Assembly: GCF_964204645.1 (NCBI RefSeq)
Contig: NW_027437432.1
Coordinates: forward strand, 64,001-128,000
Length of the DNA stretch: 64,000 bases
Direction of reading: 5' to 3'
Source of the DNA: Tubulanus polymorphus
Lineage: Eukaryota; Nemertea; Palaeonemertea; Tubulaniformes; Tubulanidae
Positions within the stretch are counted from its first letter, which is position 1. Every line of letters starts with the position of its first letter. A program made the translations under genes and the position numbers. The notes beneath the pieces were generated by a model. It saw nothing but the letters and a program-made list of their open reading frames with translations. It searched no databases and was not told where the DNA came from. This document shows, piece by piece, positions 24,224-36,545 of the stretch.

Positions 24224-24412
24224 GCGGGGTTCGGGGAGGGTGGGTAGGGTTGGTGGGAGGGATGAGGTGAGGGAGGGCGGGAGGGAAGGGGTCCGGGAGG
24301 GGGAGGGAAGGGGTCTGGGAGGGGGAGGGAAGGGGTCCGGGAGGGGGAGGGACAGTGTGAGGGAGGGTGGGGCTGTGGTAGGGCTGGGAGGGATGGGAGT
24401 CTGGGTAGTTAT
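24224..24412. repeat. G-rich minisatellite next to the left arm
   Basis: Copies of GGGAAGGGGTCCGGGAGGGG on the + strand; many G runs give G-quadruplex potential. The stretch 24413-25545 beyond holds no recognised gene, only a short repeat of GAGAGTTGTTT at 24955-25030. Confidence 0.85.
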
Positions 24413-25544
24413 TTTTGGTGTTTAACCACAGAATATTTCATATGTCTTTATATTATATTCTAATAGATAAACATATAGGATTAATCAGTATAAGTCGATT
24501 ACCAGAACCGGACTTTCATAACTCTGCGATTTTTAGGGCCATTATTCAAGTTGGCCATGAATGAGTTATTTATTGATTTGAGCAGAATCTTCATTCGCCT
24601 CCAGCAGTACGGGGCACAGATACGTTTCACTATTTATAGATAGATATCATTAATCAGTAATTACCTAAGTGTTTTTGAAAAGACATTTTCTGAAATAAAC
24701 TGTATAATTTATAGGTGAAACAATGATGACACGGATTGGAGATTTATATATCGTTCTATGACATTCAGGATTCTATTAACTATTTACGGTTTATTCGTTT
24801 TCATACAGAATCAGGATGCCAGCTAATTATTACACTTATACAGTTTAAAGGAATCTTTCATTTTTATTCAAGTCATAGAGTGAAAAGTTAACACGCATAG
24901 AATAGATTTATTGAACACAGATCTGTAGTTTCAGTTTTCGACCCTTTCACTCGTTTGAGATCGAGTTGTTTGAGAGTTGTTTGAGAATAGTTTGAGAGTT
25001 GTTTGAGAGTAGTTTGAGAGTAGTTTGGTGTAAGAGCTGCCGTTTTAATCAAACGCATATCGTAGTTACGGATTAGGATTATTTCTGTGTTTGGAAATCC
25101 TCGATTATCAAAAGAATCTTGACGATATTTACTCATGGGAAACTCGTGAACTCCATTTCAAGGAAATGTAATTTCTTATCACATATTTGTTAACAGCACA
25201 AATTGTAGATTTATTTCTCTTAGTTACAGTTATTTTATTTTGCCATTTTTTACGATCATATCAGTTTATAAATGTTGCAGTTATCACTGTTTCACATGGA
25301 CTTTTATCAGTGTCATGCGAGACTAATTAATAGTGATTAATTATTTCTGAATTTTACACAGATTTTGATGAACTCATTCACTGTATAATCATTGACTTTA
25401 TACACGTGATTAAAACATGCAGCGCTCAATATCATGTTATGTGTGCTATGCTGATATAATCTCTTTGGTGCCGAATCAAATTGACCGAACCAGAGCCATC
25501 GACCAAACTCTGCCTCTAGGTCTTTAGCTCAACCCTTGATTCCC

Positions 25545-26150
25545 TCACTAAACTATGGACCGAATTTTGACTCTTTGGTCCCCAAACCAGGGCCATGGAC
25601 CAAACTTTGATTCCTTGGTCCCCGAACCAGGGCCATGAACCAAACTTTTACTCTTTGGTCCCGAACCAGAGCAATGGACCAAACTTTGACTCGTTGGTCC
25701 CCGAACCAGAGCCATGGACCAAATTTTGACTCTTTGGTCCCCAAACCAGGGCTATGGACCAAACTTTGAGTCGTTGGTCCCCGACCAGAGCCATGGACCA
25801 AATTTTGACTCTTTGGTCCCCAAACCAGGGCTATGGACCAAACTTTGATTCGTTGGTCCCCGCACCAGAGCCATGGACCAAATTTTGACTCTTTGGTCCC
25901 TAAACCAGGGCTATGGACCAAACTTTGACTCGTTGGTCCCCGAACCAGAGCCATGGACCAAATTTTGACTCTTTGGTCCCCAAACCAGGGCTATGGACCA
26001 AACTTTGATTCGTTGGTCCCCGCACCAGAGCCATGGACCAAATTTTGACTCTTTGGTCCCCAAACCAGGGCTATGGACCAAACTTTGACTCATTGGTCCC
26101 CGCACCAGAGCCATGGACCAAACTTTGACTTTTTGGTCCCCAAACCATGG
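25545..26150. repeat. Minisatellite, 40-bp unit with 80-bp alternation
   Basis: About 15 copies of GGACCAAACTTTGACTCTTT then GGTCCCCGAACCAGAGCCAT; alternate units carry CAGGGCTAT, giving an 80-bp higher-order period. The stretch 26151-27230 beyond shows only a short GCTGCC trinucleotide run near 26273-26325. Confidence 0.9.
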
Positions 26151-27230
26151 CCATGAATGAAAAAATCTATTTCTGTTGTCTTCACGAATCTATTTTGAGA
26201 ATAAAATGATTTCTGTGTCGGACTAATGAGAGTGTAAACTGTAGACAATGTTGTATATTAGTGTTGCAACTCTGCCGCTGCCGCTGCCTCTGCCGCTGCC
26301 GCTGTCGCTGCTGCTGCTACTACTGGTTTTATCAGCAACTCCTCTCTGAATCAACATATCTTACTGTCACTGACTACTGTTACACTTGATCCCAGTCGGA
26401 ACTGACAAGTGTCGGTGAGAGGCCAATAAGAGGAAAATAAAAGCCATGCGAAAAGAAAAGTATGAAGCGAACGTGTGAGCTTTTATAGCCACAAAATAAA
26501 ACAGCATAAAATGCTGATATAAAGAGTGGGGTCCGAGAGCAATTCGAAGGTTTAGTGTCCTGCACGCTTAGAGGGCGGGCAGGGGTCTATTCCTACCTCG
26601 ACTCAAAAACTCAAAAACAATGAGAAACGTTCGTAAAAGATAAGAATAGAAAGTAAAAATGGAAAAATGGCAAATGACTGAATTAATGGCCGGAGTTTTA
26701 TATTGTTCCACTGGGTTTAAGTGTATCTTGAAATGACAATCAAATTCAGATTGTTTTTGGTTATTGATAATTGATAAATCTGAATGAATATAATTATGTA
26801 AAACAACTTGCTGTATTATAAACCTCTAGTAGACAGTATTGAAATGTCTATCAACTGTCATTAGTCCACAATAGTTTCATAATGAGAGTGATTGGTTGAA
26901 TTCGTGAAGCAACATAAATAGCCTCTAGATGAATCAGTCATCATTGTCCTGCTTGATTTCAGTTCCGCACTCCTCACAACATTGTCAGTTCGGAGTTTGG
27001 TGAACCTTTGAACTTCCCTCCCTTGCAACATTGATGTTGAGTTGCTCAGGTTTGGTTTGAGAATTTGCAGATGAAACCTCTACATGTTAAACTCGCTCCA
27101 TTTGATAATCTGATTTCGATTTGTTTATAAAATTGATGTGATCGTAAAAAATGGCAAATTGTTTTCGAGTTATTGTAGAGTTGAGCGGTATCAGAGGAAT
27201 AGACAGAGTTGAGGGGCACTGAGGGAGGTC

Positions 27231-27523
27231 CAGGTGGGGGGCATTGAGGGAGGGAGGGATGGGGTGCGGGAGGGGGAGGGAAGGGGTCCGGGAGGGCGGG
27301 AGGGAAGGGGTCCGGGAGGGCGGGAGGGAAGGGGTTTGGGAGGAGGGCGGGAGGGAAGGGATCGGGAGGGGAAGGGGTGGGGTGCGGGAGGGCGGGAGGG
27401 AAGGGGTCCGGGAGGGTGGGAGGGAAGGGGTTTGGGAGGGCGGGAGGGAAGGGGTTTGGGAGGGCGGGAGGGAAGGGGTTTGGGAGGGCGGGAGGGATGG
27501 GGTCCGGGAGGGTCGGGTCGGGA
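27231..27523. repeat. G-rich minisatellite next to the right arm
   Basis: About 12 copies of GGGAAGGGGTCCGGGAGGGC, G-rich on the + strand as at 24224-24412. The open frames here (Gly/Arg/Glu only) are artefacts. Confidence 0.88.
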
Positions 27524-27726
27524 GGTTAGATGAGTTAAAATGTTCTGATGTTTTAGTTAGATGGATGGGAATCTAATGAAGATGAGAGAACATTAAATCA
27601 CTGTTCAATCACAGGATGAAGTAATGCAGTGATCTGTACTCTGTATCTGTACACAATGTTACATGTATCTGTAACTGTACAATCAGTATGAAATAAGTAC
27701 AGCAGTTTAATCCACAGAAATTCTAA
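27524..27726 (-). repeat. Inverted-repeat arm (right), 203 bp
   Basis: Reverse complement of 24020-24223. Transcribed through, the two arms could form a long double-stranded RNA stem. Confidence 0.9.
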
Positions 27727-27796
27727 TTGTAAATTTCTCTACTGAATTCTCTGTTTATGTTTTGAACAAAAACTAATGTTCTATATTCATTTCAGG

Positions 27797-28530
27797 ATGA
27801 GATTCTAAGAATTCTGCGCCTCTTGATCAAAAACGCTTTATATTTGAGGAAAATGGTGAGTCTTTGATGAAACTGCTCTTATTCTATTACAACTTATGCA
27901 TGTATCCTTCTATATACAAATTCTGTATTTTAGGGGTCGAAATGAAGCTGAACCTGAACAAATCTACAATTTACAGTAAATATTGCGCTCTCAGAATCAA
28001 ACAAGTCAGAAGTGGTGAGTTTTATATCGATTTATTGCAGTAATTGGTGGTGATTTATCACTTATAAACAATTTATTATTTTTGTCCGGTTTCTATGGAT
28101 TTATCTCCAATTCAAGTCAGGATGATGGTAGATTTCTGAAGGGTGAATAAGTCGACAGTTTAAAGCTACAATCAGATACCTCAGAAATCTGCATCACTCA
28201 ACACATTGTGATAAACTACTCATTAACCCGGTAGGTTTTCTGTCAATTGAACACAAACAAGCTGCAGTTTTTATTTATTTCACTAATCATTTTCTGGCAT
28301 AATTTTCTCTTTTCAGAATACGATGCATGAAACACAAATTGCAGCATTAGAAATTGAAATATTCACCTTCAAATAGTGAAGAAACTCTAGTTGTTGCTGA
28401 AACTGCTGCTGTTATTTCTTCAAAACAAACTAAAGTAATTTTCTCAACATAATTCAACCTAAAGTTCTCGCTTGTTATAAAACTTCACGGTTCAATTATT
28501 TACATATTCATTTTTTCAGGAAATCATCAG

Positions 28531-28585
<55 letters not shown>

Positions 28586-29590
28586 GCTGCCGCTGCCGCT
28601 GCCGCTGCCGCTGCCGCTGCCGCTGCCGCTGCCGCTGCCGCTGCCGCTGCCGCCGCCGCCGCTGCTGCTGCTGCTGCTGCTGCTGCCCCAATCAAATCTA
28701 CCGGAAAATACTGTGGACAATAAACTACTACAATAGTCAAAACAAGTAAGAAAAATAATAATTTTCAGACTAACAGACACAAACACGTGACGTCTCTTTA
28801 TTTCAGTAATCAGTTCTCTCTTTACAGAATGAAATTCACACAGCACCAGAATTTACAGCTCAAAAAACCTCGTTCTTCAAAGTTCACCTCAAACATATCG
28901 CTGGATCCTCCTCACACGCAGCCTCACAATTCCGCAAACAAGTGAAACGAAAGCTGTGAGTTTTAATCTAAATTGGCTCTTATTTCATAACAATTTTACT
29001 GACAATTTGTAACATTGATACATTTGTTTTTAGGAGGCAAAATAAGCGGAACTTTTGACAGAATCTGTGAACAGTAAACATCGCCAACTCACTGAACAAT
29101 TGTAAATGATGGACATCGATTTAGATCCTCAAACAAATACCGGTAAATATCTCTACAGACTCCAGTCTTGCTTCTGTTTGGTATTAAGTCATTTCCTGAC
29201 AGATTTTATTTTATGATCATCCAGTTCCACTCAGAATGAACTAAATCTGAGCTGAGACAGTGGTGAATTTGAAATCATCCTCCAGAATTAAACACCATGG
29301 AATTACAATTAAGGTGAATATTCAATCATTTCTATCCTGGTCACAGTTAAGATTATCAGGCAAAAATTATGCAGCATTTGTATTTTAGGGGTCGAAATGA
29401 AGCTGAACCCGAACAAATCTGCAAACAGTCAACAAAAATTCTACAGTAAAGGTGAATATTCAATCACTTATTCTGGTGAAAGTAGAAATTATCAAAGTTG
29501 TCATGATTTTCATATATTCATATTTTCAAGATGCACCTTTCTTATTTCATGAAAACAATTGCCATTCTTTATTCTAGAACGAAGTGGGTA
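27797..29590 (+). pseudogene. Unidentified multi-exon remnant or noncoding transcript with duplicated exons
   Basis: A run of acceptor/donor-bounded segments: about 27797-27855, 27934-28013, 28320-28436, 28520-28744, 28828-28957, 29035-29141, 29236-29312, 29388-29451. One reading path keeps phase through all joins but crosses several stops of all three types, so I cannot call a protein. Segments 27934 and 29388 share the block GGGGTCGAAATGAAGCTGAA and upstream intron sequence, so an exon was duplicated. Stretches such as SNSEETLVVAETAAVISSKQ look protein-like. Possibilities are a decayed gene, a long noncoding RNA, or chance. Confidence 0.25.
28530..28686. repeat. Trinucleotide array (GCT)n(GCC/GCT)n(GCT)n
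   Basis: About 52 triplets of GCT and GCC. In the three + frames it would read poly-Ala, poly-Leu/Pro or poly-Cys/Arg. It sits inside an exon-like segment with TTTTTTCAG just upstream. Confidence 0.95.
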
Positions 29591-32500
29591 CTGCCATCTG
29601 ACCATCACAGAGCGTCCGACCACCATCTGACCATCACAGAGCGTCCGATCACCATCTGACCATCACAGGGCCTCCGATCACCATCTGACCATCACAGAGC
29701 GTCCGACCACCATCTGACCATCACAGAGCCTCCGACCACCATCTGACCATCACAGAGCGTCCGACCACCATCTGACCATCACAGAGCCTCCGATCACCAT
29801 CTGACCATCACAGAGCGTCCGACCACCATCTGACCATCACAGAGCCTCCGACCACCATCTGACCATCACAGAGCGTCCGACCACCATCTGACCATCACAG
29901 GGCCTCCGATCACCATCTGACCATCACAGAGCCTCCGATCACCATCTGACCATCACAGAGCGTCCGACCACCATCTGACCATCACAGGGCCTCCGATCAC
30001 CATCTGACCATCACAGAGCGTCCGATCACCATCTGACCATCACAGAGCGTCCGATCACCATCTGACCATCACAGAGCGTCCGACCACCATCTGACCATCA
30101 CAGAGCGTCCGACCACCATCTGACCATCACAGAGCGTCCGACCACCATCTGACCATCACAGAGCCTCCGATCACCATCTGACCATCACAGAGCGTCCGAC
30201 CACCATCTGACCATCACAGAGCCTCCGATCACCATCTGACCATCACAGAGCGTCCGATCACCATCTGACCATCACAGAGCGTCCGACCACCATCTGACCA
30301 TCACAGAGCGTCCGACCACCATCTGACCATCACAGGGCCTCCGATCACCATCTGACCATCACAGAGCCTCCGATCACCATCTGACCATCACAGAGCGTCC
30401 GACCACCATCTGACCATCACAGGGCCTCCGATCACCATCTGACCATCACAGAGCGTCCGATCACCATCTGACCATCACAGAGCGTCCGACCGCCATCTGA
30501 CCATCACAGAGCGTCCGACCACCATCTGACCATCACAGAGCGTCCGATCACCATCTGACCATCACAGAGCGTCCGACCACCATCTGACCATCACAGAGCG
30601 TCCGACCACCATCTGACCATCACAGGGCCTCCGATCACCATCTGACCATCACAGAGCCTCCGATCACCATCTGACCATCACAGAGCGTCCGACCACCATC
30701 TGACCATCACAGAGCGTCCGACCACCATCTGACCATCACAGAGCCTCCGACCACCATCTGACCATCACAGAGCCTCCGATCACCATCTGACCATCACAGA
30801 GCGTCCGACCACCATCTGACCATCACAGGGCCTCCGATCACCATCTGACCATCACAGAGCCTCCGATCACCATCTGACCATCACAGGGCCTCCGATCACC
30901 ATCTGACCATCACAGAGCCTCTGATCACCATCTGACCATCACAGAGCCTCCGATCACCATCTGACCATCACAGAGCCTCCGATCACCATCTGACCATCAC
31001 AGAGCCTCCGATCACCATCTGACCATCACAGGGCCTCCGATCACCATCTGATCATCACAGAGCGTCCGACCACCATCTGACCATCACAGAGCGTCCGACC
31101 ACCATCTGACCATCACAGGGCCTCCGATCACCATCTGACCATCACAGAGCGTCCGACCACCATCTGACCATCACAGAGCGTCCGACCACCATCTGACCAT
31201 CACAGGGCCTCCGATCACCATCTGACCATCACAGAGCGTCCGACCACCATCTGACCATCACAGAGCGTCCGACCACCATCTGACCATCACAGGGCCTCCG
31301 ATCACCATCTGACCATCACAGAGCCTCCGATCACCATCTGACCATCACAGGGCCTCCGATCACCATCTGACCATCACAGAGCGTCCGACCACCATCTGAC
31401 CATCACAGAGCGTCCGACCACCATCTGACCATCACAGGGCCTCCGATCACCATCTGACCATCACAGAGCCTCCGACCACCATCTGACCATCACAGAGCGT
31501 CCGACCACCATCTGACCATCACAGAGCCTCCGACCACCATCTGACCATCACAGAGCCTCCGATCACCATCTGACCATCACAGAGCGTCCGACCACCATCT
31601 GACCATCACAGGGCCTCCGATCACCATCTGACCATCACAGAGCCTCCGATCACCATCTGACCATCACAGGGCCTCCGATCACCATCTGACCATCACAGAG
31701 CCTCCGATCACCATCTGACCATCACAGAGCCTCCGATCACCATCTGACCATCACAGAGCCTCCGATCACCATCTGACCATCACAGAGCCTCCGATCACCA
31801 TCTGACCATCACAGGGCCTCCGATCACCATCTGATCATCACAGAGCGTCCGACCACCATCTGACCATCACAGAGCGTCCGACCACCATCTGACCATCACA
31901 GGGCCTCCGATCACCATCTGACCATCACAGAGCGTCCGACCACCATCTGACCATCACAGAGCGTCCGACCACCATCTGACCATCACAGGGCCTCCGATCA
32001 CCATCTGACCATCACAGAGCGTCCGACCACCATCTGACCATCACAGAGCGTCCGACCACCATCTGACCATCACAGAGCGTCCGACCACCATCTGACCATC
32101 ACAGGGCCTCCGATCACCATCTGACCATCACAGAGCGTCCGACCACCATCTGACCATCACAGAGCGTCCGACCACCATCTGACCATCACAGGGCCTCCGA
32201 TCACCATCTGACCATCACAGAGCCTCCGATCACCATCTGACCATCACAGGGCCTCCGATCACCATCTGACCATCACAGGGCCTCCGATCACCATCTGACC
32301 ATCACAGGGCCTCCGATCACCATCTGATCATCACAGAGCCTCCGATCACCATCTGACCATCACAGAGCCTCCGATCACCATCTGACCATCACAGAGCCTC
32401 CGATCACCATCTGACCATCACAGGGCCTCCGATCACCATCTGACCATCACAGGGCCTCCGATCACCATCTGATCATCACAGAGCCTCCGATCACCATCTG

Positions 32501-32880
32501 ACCATCACAGAGCCTCCGATCACCATCTGACCATCACAGAGCGTCCGACCACCATCTGACCATCACAGGGCCTCCGATCACCATCTGACCATCACAGAGC
32601 CTCCGATCACCATCTGACCATCACAGAGCCTCCGATCACCATCTGACCATCACAGGGCCTCCGATCACCATCTGACCATCACAGGGCCTCCGATCACCAT
32701 CTGACCATCACAGGGCCTCCGATCACCATCTGATCATCAGAGAGCCTCCGATCACCATCTGACCATCACAGAGCCTCCGATCACCATCTGACCATCACAG
32801 AGCCTCCGATCACCATCTGACCATCACAGAGCCTCCGATCACCATCTGACCATCACAGAGCCTCCGATCACCATCTGATT
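29588..32880. repeat. Minisatellite, 29-bp unit, about 110 copies, with a higher-order period
   Basis: The unit is CATCACAGAGCGTCCGACCA then CCATCTGAC. Three positions vary in combination (GAGCG/GAGCC/GGGCC and GACCA/GATCA). The rare variant CTGATCATCACAGAG recurs at 31049 and 31832, exactly 783 bp or 27 units apart, with matching neighbours. Units are contiguous without spacers, so this is not a CRISPR array. Confidence 0.95.
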
Positions 32881-32948
32881 GAATTGCTGCCGCTGATTCA
32901 GAGATCAGCTATGATTACCGATTATCAAGGAATTGTGTTTAATTTTAC

Positions 32949-33402
32949 CGGCCGGTACGGGTATAAACTACAGGCTACTGTTGTTCTGTTTGTGATGGTT
33001 TTACCGGCCGGTACGGGTATAGGCTACAGGCCGCTGTTGTTCTGTTTGTGATGGTTTTACCGGCCGGTACTGGTATAAACTACAGGCTGCTGTTGTTCTG
33101 TTTGTGATGGTTTTACCGGCCGGTACGGGTATAAACTACAGGCTGCTCTTGTTCTGTTTGTGATGGTTTTACCGGCCGGTACGGGTATAAACTACAGGCT
33201 GCTGTTGTTCTGTTTGTGATGGTTTTACCGGCCGGTACGGGTATAGGCTACAGGCTACTGTTGTTCTGTTTGTGATGGTTTTACCGGCCGGTACGGGTAT
33301 AAACTACAGGCTGCTGTTGTTCTGTTTGTGATGGTTTTACCGGCCGGTACGGGTATAAACTACAGGCTGCTGTTGTTCTGTTTGTGATGGTTTTACCGGC
33401 CA
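32949..33402. repeat. Minisatellite, 56-bp unit
   Basis: Eight copies of GTTTTACCGGCCGGTACGGG followed by TATAAACTACAGGCTGCTGT and TGTTCTGTTTGTGATG. It contains the palindrome ACCGGCCGGT. Confidence 0.92.
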
Positions 33403-33797
33403 TCATTGATCAACAATCATTATCAAAATACGTAAATGAATGAATAACTAGAACAAAACGCACAAAATAACAAAATCTCTCAACGTTAGCACAAAATAAC
33501 CAACTCTTTCTCTCTTTCTCAATTAACTTGTTCTCCCTCTTTATTTTCCCAGTGTTCTAGTTATTTTTTCGACGCCTGATGATGATCTGTAGAGATTCTC
33601 CAAAACGTCGTGTATTTTGATTTAATTCTTTTAATCTAAAGTGGGTTTTAATCTTATTGATTTCTCATGAAAATCGAAATTGAAAATTGATTATCCGCTT
33701 ACTGAGATTGATCAAGAACATACAGATACACGAGTTTGTATTTTCAACCCCAGAATTTGTGTATGCATGTATAAACTTGTATAATATCAATGATGCG

Positions 33798-34018
33798 TCG
33801 AGTCCCACAATCAAAAACCAAAAACATGAAATATCGACGGTTTTTTATTATGGGATTTTATTTTGTATGACATGTAAAGAACCCGGTTCTACTGTTCTAT
33901 GTATGTATAAACTTGTATATTATTGTAAATTGACTTATTTTTAATGATGCGTCAAGTCCCACAATCAAAAACCAAAAAGTTGAAATTATTTCAACTGAGA
34001 ATTTTTTATTATGGGACT
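33798..34018. repeat. Two copies of a small hairpin element (GTCCCACAAT...ATTATGGGAC)
   Basis: At 33798-33855 and 33954-34018 a GTCCCACAATCAAAAACC start is followed by TTTTTTATTATGGGA(C/T)T, near-inverted ends. The copies lie about 155 bp apart with duplicated flanks. The rest of 33403-34229 shows no gene. Confidence 0.6.
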
Positions 34019-34229
34019 TTATTCTGTATTGAATTGTTTTTTTGTTTTATTTGAAATAAATATCTATTTTTCTGTGTTGTTCTAGTTATGATTACAGACG
34101 CCAGCAGTTTCACAGACTCTGCTGCGTCACATCCAACCCGTTCAGTTTTACACTCACATAATTCAACGTGTTTTCTATTGAAGAAAAAAGTTGAAATTTG
34201 ATTAATTAAATGTTTGTGAAACTGATTCA

Positions 34230-34347
34230 GGGACCAGTTGCACAGTCCTCACTTAAGAACTGTCTTAAGATTTATTTAAGATTGGTTATAGAACCAAGAC
34301 CTAGTCTTAGGCTGGTCTTAACCTTATAACGCCATGCAACTCGTCCC
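34230..34347. mobile_element. Short inverted-repeat element, GGGACCAGTTGCACAG family
   Basis: The ends GGGACCAGTTGCACAG and CCATGCAACTCGTCCC are near-inverse. The inside is rich in CTTAAG and GGTCTTA. Relatives lie at 34731-34838, 47541-47686, 49266-49368 and 49369-49500, with more degenerate ones near 41652-41783 and 62630-62790. No coding capacity. Confidence 0.75.
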
Positions 34348-34483
34348 AGGGATTAAATACTGTAAGTCTATGAAACTGCAGCATCTGAAACTGATTGAAA
34401 CCCTCGCATCATAAACCGAATCCTACCCAGGGTTCAGCGCACAAATGATTGACTTTGTAAAAACTCTCCCGCACCCGTTCTTG

Positions 34484-34720
34484 CCCTGGTATGCGAGGGT
34501 TTTAATGATTCTTGCCCTGGTATGCGAGGGTTTTAATGATTCTTGCCCTGGTATGCGAGGGTTTTAATGATTCTTGCCCTGGTATGCGAGGGTTTTAATG
34601 ATTCTTGCCCTGGTATGCGAGGGTTTTAATGATTCTTGCCCTGGTATGCGAGGGTTTTAATGATTCTTGCCCTGGTATGCGAGGGTTTTAATCATTCTTG
34701 CCCTGCGGAATGCGAGGGTT
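34484..34720. repeat. Minisatellite, 31-bp unit
   Basis: About eight copies of TTGCCCTGGTATGCGAGGGT followed by TTTAATGATTC. An inverted AACCCTCGCAT lies at 34398, so the array may have grown from one end of an inverted-repeat element. Confidence 0.9.
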
Positions 34721-34730
34721 AATAATCTGA

Positions 34731-34838
34731 GTCCAGTTCCACAGTTCTGAGTTAAGATTTAACTCTGAGTTAACTAATTGAAAATGAACTAACTTTAACT
34801 CAGAGTTAACACTAACTCACAACTATGGAACTGGGTCC
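34731..34838. mobile_element. Short inverted-repeat element, GTCCAGTTCCACAG type
   Basis: Reads GTCCAGTTCCACAGTTCTGA and ends CAACTATGGAACTGGGTCC; the ends and the inner AACTCTGAGTTAA / TTAACTCAGAGTT are inverted. Its right end closely resembles the unit of the arrays at 6789-7322 and 38150-38640. Confidence 0.75.
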
Positions 34839-34839
34839 T

Positions 34840-35302
34840 GTTTAATAAACGTAGTAACCCTAGTGTTGGCCTGGTTAATAAACGCAGAAACCCTAGTGTT
34901 GGCCTGGTGAATAAACGCAGTAACCCTAGTGTTGGCCTGGTTAATAAACGCAGAAATCCTAGTGTTGGCCTGTTTAATAAACGCAGTAACCCTAGTGTTG
35001 GCCTAGTGATAAACGCAGTAATCCTAGTGTTGGCCTGTTTAATAAACGCAGTAACCCTAGTGTTGGCCTAGTGATAAACGCAGTTATCCTAGTGTTGGCC
35101 TGGTGAATAAACGCAGAAACCCTAGTGTTGGCCTGGTGAATAAACGCAGAAACCCTAGTGTTGGCCTGTTTAATAAACGCAGTTATCCTAGTGTTGGCCT
35201 GTTTAATAAACGTAGAAATCCTAGTGTTGGCCTGTTTAATAAACGTAGAAACCCTAGTGTTGGCCTAGTGATAAACGCAGTAACCCTAGTATTGGCCTAA
35301 TG
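34840..35302. repeat. Minisatellite, 31-bp unit
   Basis: About 15 copies of AATAAACGCAGTAACCCTAG followed by TGTTGGCCTGT; 29-30 bp deletion variants occur. Confidence 0.9.
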
Positions 35303-36545
35303 AATGGATGCAGTCACCCTAGACTTGTCGCCTGACCAATTCTGTGCCACCCGCATTCACAGTCAGGAATACCTGAGACCGGCAACCAGTCTACAGTCAC
35401 CCTTTATATCTCCAGTCCTCATTTCTTGGAATTGTTAATGACCCGTCCATGCTGCTGTCTCGCTTTGCGTGAGGTAAGGATCTTGCTTATCAATGGATCG
35501 ATGACGATTAACGGAATATTGGAGATGATTATCATGCCATAAAACGAGACCATTGAAGAGAGACCCCGGGTTCTATTTCGCGGTAAAATAAGTGTTTAAT
35601 TGAACTGTCCCTGTCACGTATAACAGAGTATAGAAAGCATGCGCCAGTAGCTGATTTTTACACTGGTCTACTTCCCGATAATTGACTATATTAGACTCAT
35701 TTTGTAATACATTTTGTAATTCACATTGAAATGCATAATAAATACATTAATATGCTTCAAATTAAAATTCATAATACACATCTGATGAATATGCAGAATA
35801 TAAAAAGATTAATCGCCTGATTGTTTCAGTAGGGACTGACGCCGATCGGATGCCGGGACCACGGCGATTTTCCGAGGAGTTACCGGGCCAATCGTGGCCG
35901 TGATGAGGTTGGGGCTCAGAACGACTGATTCTCCGGTAAGTAATTTTTCATTATTCTATATTTGTAAACCTGTTGCCATCTCCGGGAATATCCCGATTCA
36001 AATTGACTCGGATTAAGTTGTTTCAGTTGTGTTTTAAAGCGCGGAATCCGGCCCGCAAATCGGTAAATAGTTTGTCTAGTACGGCCGTTCGAAGACTCTG
36101 GGAAGCGAGTATCATGTTAGTTCGCATTTTACCCGCTATTGTCTAACATAGGGGCAGCACTAGACGGTCGATACGTGGCTCGCTATTGTTTTAACGAGTT
36201 AATTAATTAAATTCTTGTTTGAACAATGACTTAGAAACCTTTTTTGTATTTCGGTTAAAGAGTACACGCGTTGTGGTCCTCTAAATTTTGACGTTTTCTT
36301 GTGAAAATGATCATCCTCACCATGGGTCCAAAAATTAACTTAAAACTAAAGTTTAATTTAAGTAAAAATCATATAATTTCATCGTAAAACATTCACATAA
36401 ACAATTAATAATTTATTATCACTATCAAATAGGAGTTAGGAATATTTACAAACATGTGATGATCAGAAATGAGTAAGGGTTACATTTAGGAAGAGTTATT
36501 ACATCATCAGTACGAAGTGTTTACTGTTAGTATCAGTAACGTATA
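35303..36545. other. Intergenic, one exon-like block and a half copy of the TIR element
   Basis: A GC-rich block at about 35829-35934 is bounded by TGTTTCAG and CTCCG|GTAAGT, but has no long frame. 36042-36161 is the right half of the element seen complete at 20854-21135. An inverted AATAAA (36412-36417) is a plausible PM20D1 poly(A) signal. Nothing else recognised. Confidence 0.5.

Noticed and set aside
29588-32880. CRISPR-like array
   Set aside because: Units of 29 bp are directly contiguous with no unique spacers, and the window is eukaryotic.
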